Assembly (NCBI GenBank): GCA_029946075.1
Contig: JAQSDT010000151.1
Location: forward strand, 1-6,279
Direction of reading: 5' to 3'
Length of the DNA stretch: 6,279 nt
From: a bacterium
GTDB taxonomy: Bacteria > Pseudomonadota > Alphaproteobacteria > Rhizobiales > Xanthobacteraceae
Shown: positions 1-5,648 of the stretch, piece after piece
Layout: every line of letters starts with the position of its first letter
Numbering within the stretch: position 1 is the stretch's first letter
Made by a program: the position numbers and the translations under genes
Notes under the pieces: model-generated
What the model was told of the DNA's origin: nothing
The model's input: the letters and a program-made list of their open reading frames with translations, nothing else
Databases searched by the model: none

Positions 1-847
<847 letters not shown>

Positions 848-861
848 GCGGGCTTTCGATC

Positions 862-921
862 ATGACCCTCATCCAGCAGAGCGCGAATGTTGCGTTCGGT
901 GGGTGGGGGTCATTTTTCTTT
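862..921 (+). terminator. Terminator-like hairpin with T-rich tail between dnaK and dnaJ
   Basis: Bases 862-875 can pair with 900-913: seven perfect pairs at the base (ATGACCC with GGGTCAT), then seven more including two G-T wobbles. The loop is about 24 nt (876-899). The downstream arm runs into five Ts (913-917), a C and three more Ts (919-921), the form of a Rho-independent terminator. It starts 15 nt after the dnaK stop and ends 70 nt before dnaJ. Because dnaKJ is normally co-transcribed, I infer a leaky terminator or attenuator that lowers DnaJ relative to DnaK, or a 3' processing and stability hairpin. The long loop and the wobbles lower confidence. Confidence 0.5.
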
Positions 922-990
922 AAGCCGATGGTTGCATCCTCGATCTCGGGTGCTCTCGGCGTGAAGACGAAATTCGAGCGGGTCTGACGG

Positions 991-2124
991 ATGTCCACCA
1001 AGCGCTGCTACTACGAAACCCTTGAAGTCGAACGAACTGCCGACGACGGCAAGCTCAAGTCGGCGTTTCGCAAGCTGGCGATGAAATGGCATCCGGACAA
1101 GAATCCGGGCGATGCGTCCAGCGAAGTCAAATTCAAGGAAATCAACGAGGCCTATGAGGTTCTCAAAGACGGCGACAAGCGCGCCGCCTACGACCGCTAC
1201 GGCCATGCCGCGTTCGAACAGGGCATGGGCGGCGGCGGTCCCGGCTTCGGCGCCGGCTTTGCCTCGTCATTCTCGGACATTTTCGAAGATCTGTTCGGCA
1301 TGGCCGGACAGCGCGGCCGCGGCGGCGGGCGCGAGCGCGGCGCCGACCTGCGCTACAACATGGAAATCACGCTCGAGGAAGCCTACCTCGGCAAGACGGC
1401 CCAGATCGAGATCCCGGTCTCCGTTACCTGCGAACCCTGTTCAGGCACCGGCGCCAAGGCCGGCACCAAGCCGAAGACCTGTTCGACCTGCGGCGGCGCC
1501 GGCCGCGTCCGCCAGGCCCAGGGCTTCTTTACGCTGGAACGCACCTGCCCCGGCTGCCAGGGCCGCGGCCAGATGATCGAGGATGCCTGCCCGAATTGCG
1601 CCGGCTCGGGCCGCGTCACGCGCGACCGCACGCTGTCGGTCAACATTCCCCAGGGCGTCGAGGACGGCACGCGCATTCGCCTCGCCGGCGAAGGCGAGGC
1701 GGGCGTCCGCGGCGGTCCGCCCGGTGACCTCTACATTTTCCTGTCGCTGGCGACGCACGATTTCTTCCAGCGCGACGGCGCCGATCTGCATTGCCGGGTT
1801 CCGATCTCGATGGTGGCCGCAGCCCTCGGCGGCGAGTTCGAGGTCCCGACCATCGAGAACGGCAAGACCAAGGTCAAAGTGCCGCCGGGAACGCAGTCCG
1901 GCCGCCGATTCCGCATTGCATCAAAAGGCATGCCGGTGCTCCGCTCGCGCCAGACCGGCGACATGTACGTCCAGGTCATGGTTGAAACGCCGCAGAATCT
2001 GACCAAGAAGCAGCAGGAATTGCTGTCCGAGTTCGAAAAGCTCTCGTCCGGCGCCACGCAGCCGGAGGCCGCGGGCTTCTTCACCAAGGTCAAGGATTTC
2101 TTCGGCAACCGCGCCGGTTCTTGA
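991..2124 (+). CDS. dnaJ: Chaperone protein DnaJ (Hsp40), full length
   Basis: This is the J-domain co-chaperone that delivers unfolded clients to DnaK and stimulates its ATPase in the cytosol. The 377 residues match the usual 370-390 of class I DnaJ. The J domain (about 5-70) carries the HPD motif at 34-36, needed to activate DnaK. A glycine/phenylalanine-rich segment (about 78-115) contains a DIF motif at 96-98. The zinc-binding region has four CXXCXGXG repeats beginning at C147, C164, C186 and C200, so both zinc sites are complete. The C-terminal client-binding domains follow, with PPGTQSGRRFRIASKGMP. ATG 991 is the only reasonable start: an in-frame TGA at 985-987 blocks extension upstream, and the J domain begins at once. 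A loose Shine-Dalgarno match, GAGCGGG, lies at 976-982. dnaK is 143 nt upstream. Heat-shock control would lie upstream of dnaK, outside the window. Confidence 0.98.
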   Translation: MSTKRCYYETLEVERTADDGKLKSAFRKLAMKWHPDKNPGDASSEVKFKEINEAYEVLKDGDKRAAYDRYGHAAFEQGMGGGGPGFGAGFASSFSDIFEDLFGMAGQRGRGGGRERGADLRYNMEITLEEAYLGKTAQIEIPVSVTCEPCSGTGAKAGTKPKTCSTCGGAGRVRQAQGFFTLERTCPGCQGRGQMIEDACPNCAGSGRVTRDRTLSVNIPQGVEDGTRIRLAGEGEAGVRGGPPGDLYIFLSLATHDFFQRDGADLHCRVPISMVAAALGGEFEVPTIENGKTKVKVPPGTQSGRRFRIASKGMPVLRSRQTGDMYVQVMVETPQNLTKKQQELLSEFEKLSSGATQPEAAGFFTKVKDFFGNRAGS

Positions 2125-2140
2125 GACGGAATCCGGCAAC

Positions 2141-2176
2141 CCTGACGAGTCCGGCGAATTTTTTGCTCCAGTCAGG
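2141..2176 (+). other. Hairpin just after dnaJ, possibly a 3' mRNA end
   Basis: CCTGAC (2141-2146) pairs perfectly with GTCAGG (2171-2176). The stem continues as GAG (2147-2149) with CTC (2166-2168) across a 2-nt bulge, giving nine pairs around a 16-nt loop. A run of six Ts (2159-2164) lies inside the loop rather than after the stem, so it is not a classic terminator in this form. An alternative pairing of GCCGG (2113-2117, inside the end of dnaJ) with CCGGC (2151-2155) would place the T-run soon after the stem, but that stem is only 5 bp with a long loop. The dnaJ transcript could end here, but the evidence is modest. Confidence 0.3.
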
Positions 2177-2249
2177 ATTCATTCAGGTTGGACATGATGT
2201 TATCGCCAATGCACGGGCGCTTTGGCGCGGCTGGCGCGTTACCGTCGGC

Positions 2250-2276
2250 TTGACCATATCCCGTTCGACCTATACG
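2250..2276 (+). promoter_or_regulatory. Weak sigma-70-type promoter candidate upstream of pmtA
   Basis: TTGACC (2250-2255) resembles a -35 element and TATACG (2271-2276) a -10 element, with CT before the first and CC before the second as in many rhizobial promoters. The spacer is only 15 nt, shorter than the preferred 17, which weakens the call. It would start transcription near 2283, about 55 nt before the pmtA ATG. A separate promoter is plausible because 212 nt separate dnaJ from pmtA. No transcript evidence is available. Confidence 0.3.
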
Positions 2277-2302
2277 TCTTTATGACTGTTTTCTGACATT
2301 CC

Positions 2303-2319
2303 CCCACATTCTCTGTGGG
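2303..2319 (+). other. Small hairpin in the presumed pmtA leader
   Basis: CCCACA (2303-2308) and TGTGGG (2314-2319) form a perfect 6-bp stem with a 5-nt loop, ending 17 nt before the pmtA ATG. No T-run follows. It could influence ribosome access, since the start has only a poor Shine-Dalgarno match (GGTAG, 2328-2332). A stem this short can also arise by chance. Confidence 0.25.
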
Positions 2320-2336
2320 TCCCGCCTGGTAGCGAC

Positions 2337-2945
2337 ATGCCTTTGCAATCGTCCGTGCGTGCGTTGAAGTTGAAGAAGCCGCTCCGTCTCGACGACGAGG
2401 TTCGCTTCCTTCGTTCATGGATCGAAAAGCCGCTGCACATGGGCGCCGTGATGCCGTCGAGCAAGGTGCTCGCCCGGACCATGGCGCAGTATGTCGATGT
2501 TGAATCCAAGGGACCTGTCGTCGAACTCGGACCCGGCACCGGCGCCATCACCAATGCGCTGATCGAGCACGGTATCGACCAGAAGCGTCTCGTGCTGGTC
2601 GAATACAATCCAGGCTTCTGCGCGCTGCTGCGCGATCGTTATCCGCAGGCCAAGGTGGTGCAGGGCGATGCCTACGCGCTGCGCGATTCCCTCGGCGAGG
2701 TGCTGGACGAGCCGGCCTCGGCCGTCGTCTCCGGCCTGCCGCTGGTCACCAAACCGATGCTGACGCGCCTGAAACTGATCCGCGACGCGTTCGCTGCGCT
2801 TGCGCCCGGCGCGCCATTCGTTCAGTTCACCTATTCGGTCGCGCCGCCGATTCCCAAATCGCTGCCGGGCGTGTCCACAGAAGCTTCCGAGCGGATCTGG
2901 ATGAACCTTCCGCCCGCCCGGGTCTGGGTGTATCGCAAGGGCTAA
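2337..2945 (+). CDS. pmtA: Phosphatidylethanolamine N-methyltransferase (PmtA, rhizobial type)
   Basis: This is a 202-residue SAM-dependent methyltransferase that I assign to the bacterial phospholipid N-methyltransferases, which convert phosphatidylethanolamine to phosphatidylcholine at the inner face of the cytoplasmic membrane. It has the SAM-binding motif I VVELGPGTGAIT (61-72), an acidic post-I segment LVLVEYNPGF (85-94) with E89 a likely ribose contact, VQGDAY (108-113) and the family-typical SGLPL (132-136). The N-terminal segment, with MGAVMPSSKVLARTMA at 35-50, is also typical. No transmembrane segment is seen; these enzymes are usually peripheral. The length matches the roughly 200-residue Sinorhizobium/Rhodobacter-type enzyme. 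The gene lies after dnaKJ, the order I recall for Bradyrhizobium pmtA, which supports the call over the related rRNA dimethyltransferase fold. The start has a weak ribosome-binding site. A strong terminator follows 3 nt after the stop. Confidence 0.9.
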   Translation: MPLQSSVRALKLKKPLRLDDEVRFLRSWIEKPLHMGAVMPSSKVLARTMAQYVDVESKGPVVELGPGTGAITNALIEHGIDQKRLVLVEYNPGFCALLRDRYPQAKVVQGDAYALRDSLGEVLDEPASAVVSGLPLVTKPMLTRLKLIRDAFAALAPGAPFVQFTYSVAPPIPKSLPGVSTEASERIWMNLPPARVWVYRKG

Positions 2946-2948
2946 AGC

Positions 2949-2974
2949 CCGCCACGTATTCGCGTGGCGGTTTT
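2949..2974 (+). terminator. Rho-independent terminator of pmtA
   Basis: CCGCCACG (2949-2956) and CGTGGCGG (2963-2970) form a perfect 8-bp GC-rich stem with a 6-nt loop (2957-2962), followed at once by four Ts (2971-2974). It begins 3 nt after the pmtA stop. GGGC at 2939-2942 and GCCC at 2975-2978 could close an outer helix around it. It separates the pmtA unit from the flavoprotein-pyrF unit. Confidence 0.85.
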
Positions 2975-2995
2975 GCCCCGAATACGAATTCAAAT

Positions 2996-3574
2996 ATGTC
3001 CGCACTGAAAATCCTCGTGATCCCGGGATCGCTCCGATCAGGCTCGCTCAATGCGAGGCTGGCCGCGGTTGCTGCGCATGAACTCGCGCAGGCCGGCGCC
3101 GAGGTGACGCGGATCTCGCTGTCGGATTTTCCGCTGCCGATCTACGACGGCGACCTGCAGGCCAAATCCGGCGTGCCCAAACATGCGGTCAATCTCAAGC
3201 GCATGATCGCGGCCCATCATGGCGTCCTGATCGTGACGCCCGAATATAATTCCTCGGTGCCGGCGCTGGTGAAGAACACCATCGACTGGATCAGCCGGGT
3301 GCAGGATCCGCACGAGGCGCGCGGCCAGGTGTTTCAGGGCCGCGTGTTCGCCATCGCTTCCGCTTCCGGCAACCGGCTCGGCGGCGCGCGCGCGCTGGCC
3401 GCGCTGCGGCTGATCCTGACGTCCTGTCATGCACAGGTGATACCGAACCAGTTCGCGCTGTCGTTTGCCGATGAGGCCTATGACGAGATGGACCGCCTGA
3501 AGAATTCCACCGATGCCGAGGCGCTGAAAGCGCTGGCGCGGCAGTTGATCGACATTTCCCAACGCATGATGTGA
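2996..3574 (+). CDS. NAD(P)H-dependent FMN reductase-family flavoprotein
   Basis: This is a 192-residue member of the NADPH-dependent FMN reductase family (flavodoxin-like fold, related to ChrR/YieF quinone and chromate reductases). Such cytosolic dimers bind FMN and reduce flavins, quinones or other electrophiles with NAD(P)H. The first beta strand KILVIPGSLR leads into the FMN phosphate-binding loop GSLRSGSLN (11-19). TPEYNSSVPALVKNTIDW (81-98) is the second family signature and contacts the flavin ring. SGNRLGGARA (124-133) is the third conserved loop. The length is typical. ATG 2996 places the first strand at residue 5, as expected, yet no Shine-Dalgarno sequence is visible upstream. The stop overlaps the ribosome-binding site of pyrF, so the two are likely co-expressed. 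The physiological substrate cannot be read from sequence, so no gene symbol is given. Confidence 0.88.
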   Translation: MSALKILVIPGSLRSGSLNARLAAVAAHELAQAGAEVTRISLSDFPLPIYDGDLQAKSGVPKHAVNLKRMIAAHHGVLIVTPEYNSSVPALVKNTIDWISRVQDPHEARGQVFQGRVFAIASASGNRLGGARALAALRLILTSCHAQVIPNQFALSFADEAYDEMDRLKNSTDAEALKALARQLIDISQRMM

Positions 3575-3578
3575 GGTG
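3573..3578 (+). promoter_or_regulatory. pyrF ribosome-binding site overlapping the upstream stop codon
   Basis: GAGGTG (3573-3578) is a good Shine-Dalgarno match that shares bases with the TGA stop (3572-3574) of the flavoprotein gene and lies just before the pyrF ATG at 3581. Ribosomes finishing the upstream gene would stop on this site, so translational coupling is likely. It also fixes the pyrF start. Confidence 0.7.
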
Positions 3579-3580
3579 AC

Positions 3581-4291
3581 ATGCAGCCAGCCGATATCGC
3601 TCCGAAAGACCGCTTGATCGTGGCGCTCGACCTGCCGGATGTGGCCACGGCGGAGGCGATGATCGCGCGGCTCGGCGACAGCGTGAGCTTCTACAAGATC
3701 GGCTATCAGCTCGCTTATGCCGGCGGCTTGCCGCTGGTCAGCCAGCTCGCAAAGTCAGGCAAGAAGGTGTTTGCCGACCTGAAGATGCACGATATCGGCA
3801 ACACGGTGGCGCGCGGCGTCGAGAGCGTCGCCAGGCTCGGCGCGACCTTCGTGACCGTGCATGCCTATCCGCAGACCATGAAGGCCGCGGTCGAGGCACG
3901 CCAGGGCTCGGGACTGAAGATTCTCGCGGTCACCGTACTGACTTCCTATGACGACGGCGACCTGCACGCCGCGGGCTATCGCCTCAACGTCTCCGATCTG
4001 GTCGAGGCGCGCGCGCAGCAGGCGCAGGTGCTGGGTGTCGACGGGCTCGTGAGTTCGCCGGAAGAAGCCGCGGCGCTGCGCAAGATCGTCGGTCACCAGA
4101 TGAATTTGGTGACGCCGGGTATCCGCCCCGCGGGCGCAGCGACCGGCGACCAGAAGCGCATCATGACGCCGGCGCGCGCGATCGCGGCCGGTGCGGACTA
4201 TCTGGTGGTCGGACGGCCCATTACCGAAGCGGCCGATCCCAGGGCGGCGGCGGATGCCATACAGGCTGAGATCAAGCAGGCGCTGGGATAA
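3581..4291 (+). CDS. pyrF: Orotidine 5'-phosphate decarboxylase
   Basis: This enzyme catalyses the last step of de novo UMP synthesis, the decarboxylation of orotidine 5'-phosphate, in the cytosol. The 236-residue protein is a TIM barrel of normal length. The first strand is LIVALDLPD (12-20) with substrate-contacting D17. K39 sits in FYKIGYQL. The catalytic signature FADLKMHDIGNT (64-75) provides D66, K68 and D71, the Lys-Asp array of the family, with N74 and T75. Later come LTSY (120-123), the mobile phosphate-gripping loop VTPGIRP (177-183) and VVGRPIT (209-215) with phosphate-binding R212. All catalytic residues are present. The gene starts 6 nt after the flavoprotein gene with an overlapping ribosome-binding site. 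DUF1330 follows 42 nt downstream with no obvious terminator between, suggesting one transcript. Confidence 0.98.
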   Translation: MQPADIAPKDRLIVALDLPDVATAEAMIARLGDSVSFYKIGYQLAYAGGLPLVSQLAKSGKKVFADLKMHDIGNTVARGVESVARLGATFVTVHAYPQTMKAAVEARQGSGLKILAVTVLTSYDDGDLHAAGYRLNVSDLVEARAQQAQVLGVDGLVSSPEEAAALRKIVGHQMNLVTPGIRPAGAATGDQKRIMTPARAIAAGADYLVVGRPITEAADPRAAADAIQAEIKQALG

Positions 4292-4333
4292 GCTGGGATC
4301 AATTGTCTATTCAACGAGAAACGGGAGAATGAG

Positions 4334-4636
4334 ATGGCCAAGGGATACTGGGTCGCACGCGTCGATGTGAGCAGTGACGAGGGCTACAAGCCCTATGCCG
4401 CGGCCAATCTCGCGATCTTCAAGAAATTCGGCGGGCGCTATGTGGTGCGCGGCGGCAAGTTCGAGAGCATCGAAGGCCAGTGCCGCTCGCGCAACGTGGT
4501 GATCGAGTTCGATAGCTACGATGCCGCGATGGCCTGCTACAATTCCCCGGAATACCAGGCCAACATCAAGGTGCGGCAGCCGCATTCGACTGCCGATCTC
4601 ATCATTATCGAGGGCTATGACGGCCCGCAGCCGTAA
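4334..4636 (+). CDS. DUF1330 family protein, function unknown
   Basis: This is a 100-residue protein of the DUF1330 family, a small alpha/beta (dimeric ferredoxin-like) fold with no established biochemical role. Family features are the first strand GYWVARVDV (4-12), YAAANLAIFKKFGGRYVVRGG (21-41, given here as the YAAAN and GGRYVVRGG blocks), RNVVIEF (53-59), CYNSPEYQ (68-75) and the C-terminal end PHSTADLIIIEGYDG. There is no signal peptide, membrane segment or recognisable metal site. ATG 4334 is supported by GGGAG at 4323-4327, 6 nt upstream; an ATG at 4329-4331 is in another frame. The gene follows pyrF by 42 nt and is probably transcribed with it. An interrupted palindrome begins 28 nt after its stop. 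The family call is firm; a role in pyrimidine or flavin chemistry would be guesswork from position. Confidence 0.88.
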   Translation: MAKGYWVARVDVSSDEGYKPYAAANLAIFKKFGGRYVVRGGKFESIEGQCRSRNVVIEFDSYDAAMACYNSPEYQANIKVRQPHSTADLIIIEGYDGPQP

Positions 4637-4664
4637 GGGCTGGAAATGGCAGAAACAGCCTCAG

Positions 4665-4748
4665 CGTCATTGCGAGCGCAGCGAAGCAATCCATAGTGCG
4701 GCGTGCTGAGGCATGGATTGCTTCGTCGCTACGCTCCTCGCAATGACG
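4665..4748. repeat. Interrupted palindromic intergenic repeat (REP/MITE-like)
   Basis: The left arm (4665-4694) and right arm (4713-4748) are inverted copies around an 18-nt loop. The outer 12 bases pair perfectly (CGTCATTGCGAG with CTCGCAATGACG). The inner 13 also pair perfectly (4682-4694 with 4713-4725). Between them the right arm has two extra triplets and one wobble position, making it 6 nt longer. I recall repeats with this CGTCATTGCGAG...GCAATCC core being abundant between genes of Bradyrhizobium relatives, so this is probably a dispersed copy, though only one is in the window. It codes for nothing and has no T-run on either strand. As RNA it would fold into a very stable hairpin that could protect the 3' end of the upstream mRNA or stall polymerase. 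Confidence 0.85.
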
Positions 4749-4762
4749 AAAACGACGGGAAG

Positions 4763-4791
4763 TTGCCGCGATAGCCCGCCCCGGCTATACC
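4763..4791 (+). promoter_or_regulatory. Sigma-70-type promoter candidate for dapB-gpmA
   Basis: TTGCCG (4763-4768) and TATACC (4786-4791) match four of six consensus bases each and are separated by the ideal 17 nt. The -10 context GGCTATACC resembles the alphaproteobacterial housekeeping form. Transcription would start near 4797, giving a leader of only about 14 nt that still contains the Shine-Dalgarno AGAGGT (4799-4804), 6 nt before the dapB ATG. Its position just after the palindromic repeat fits a new transcription unit. Confidence 0.5.
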
Positions 4792-4810
4792 CCTAGGCAG
4801 AGGTAACATC

Positions 4811-5626
4811 ATGGCCGACATGCGATTGATCGTAGCGGGTGCCGGCGGCCGGATGGGCCGCGCGCTGATCCGCGTCATTTCGGAAACGCCGGGCGCGGTG
4901 CTGGCCGGCGCGCTGGAAGCGCCGGGGTCGGAACTGCTGGGCAAGGATTCCGGGGTGCTCGCCGGTCTGCCTGCCAATGACGTCAAGCTCTCGGCCGATC
5001 TCTGGGAGCTGTCGGCCAATGCCGACGGGATCCTCGATTTTACCGTTCCCGCCGCCACCATCGCCAATGTCGCGATCGCCGCCCAGCGCGGGCTGGTGCA
5101 CATCGTCGGCACCACCGGGCTCTCGGCGTCCGACATGGCCGTGATCAAGAGCGTGACCTCGCGCGCCATCGTCGTGCAGTCGGGCAATATGAGCCTCGGC
5201 GTCAATCTGCTGGCCGCATTGGTCAAGCGCGTTGCGCAGTCGCTCGACGAAAGCTTCGACATCGAAATCGTCGAGATGCATCACAAGGCCAAGATCGACG
5301 CGCCCTCCGGCACCGCGTTCCTGCTCGGTGAAGCCGCCGCCGCCGGCCGCGGCGTCGACCTGCACACCCATTCGGCGCGCGGCCGCGACGGCAACACCGG
5401 TGCGCGCCGGCCGGGCGACATCGGCTTTGCCGCGCTGCGCGGCGGCACCGTCACCGGCGATCACAGCGTGATCTTCGCCGGTCCCATGGAGCGGATCGAA
5501 CTGACCCACCGCGCCGAGGACCGCACCATGTTCGCGCAAGGCGCGCTGAAGGCGGCGCTATGGGCGCGCGGCAAGGCGCCCGGCTTCTACACCATGGCTG
5601 ACGTGCTCGGCCTCGCCGACTTCTAA
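4811..5626 (+). CDS. dapB: 4-hydroxy-tetrahydrodipicolinate reductase
   Basis: DapB reduces 4-hydroxy-tetrahydrodipicolinate to tetrahydrodipicolinate with NAD(P)H in the diaminopimelate pathway, supplying lysine and peptidoglycan in the cytosol. The 271-residue length fits the family (E. coli 273). The N-terminal dinucleotide-binding loop is GAGGRMG (10-16). DFTVP and VGTTGLS (99-105) line the cofactor and active site. The catalytic signature is HHKAKIDAPSGTA (157-169), with a proton-donating histidine and K161 expected to act on the substrate and GT at 167-168 binding its carboxylate. GRDGNTGARRPGDIGFAALRG and TGDHSVIF form the C-terminal substrate domain (quoted as two blocks, the first read as GRDGNTGARRP then GDIGFAALRG). 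ATG 4811 follows a good Shine-Dalgarno site and puts the Rossmann strand at residue 5. gpmA follows after 22 nt, so the pair is probably one operon. Confidence 0.97.
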   Translation: MADMRLIVAGAGGRMGRALIRVISETPGAVLAGALEAPGSELLGKDSGVLAGLPANDVKLSADLWELSANADGILDFTVPAATIANVAIAAQRGLVHIVGTTGLSASDMAVIKSVTSRAIVVQSGNMSLGVNLLAALVKRVAQSLDESFDIEIVEMHHKAKIDAPSGTAFLLGEAAAAGRGVDLHTHSARGRDGNTGARRPGDIGFAALRGGTVTGDHSVIFAGPMERIELTHRAEDRTMFAQGALKAALWARGKAPGFYTMADVLGLADF

Positions 5627-5648
5627 CCAACGAAAACGGAACTGATTG

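Noticed and set aside
1112..1576. Second + strand frame inside dnaJ (154 codons)
   Set aside because: The Ala/Arg/Pro-rich translation is what high-GC DNA gives out of frame; dnaJ explains the region fully.
2223..2238. Sigma-54-like GG-N10-GC spacing and a repeated TGGCGCG upstream of pmtA
   Set aside because: Only the GG and GC spacing fits; the rest of the -24/-12 consensus is absent, and such spacing is common in GC-rich DNA.
2415..3005. Long minus-strand reading frame opposite pmtA (196 codons)
   Set aside because: It runs through the pmtA terminator and opposite conserved pmtA codons; the translation is rich in R, H and G with no family match.
4282..4301. Tandem 10-mer GCTGGGATAA / GCTGGGATCA across the pyrF stop
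   Set aside because: Two copies with a mismatch fit a small slippage duplication; it leaves pyrF intact and has no visible role.
4638..4660. GGCTG/CAGCC hairpin after DUF1330 as a terminator
   Set aside because: Five pairs with a 13-nt loop and no T-run; too weak to call.
4521..4709. Frame overlapping the end of DUF1330 and running into the palindrome (62 codons)
   Set aside because: It is out of frame with the conserved gene, and its C-terminus is a translation of the repeat left arm, a common annotation artefact.
4793..5539. Long minus-strand reading frame opposite dapB (248 codons)
   Set aside because: It lies antisense to a clearly identified gene, has a biased low-complexity composition typical of high-GC shadow frames, and has no recognisable domain.
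5646..5648. TTG as an upstream start for gpmA
   Set aside because: The ATG three bases later has better spacing to the weak Shine-Dalgarno and is the more common codon; the difference is one residue.
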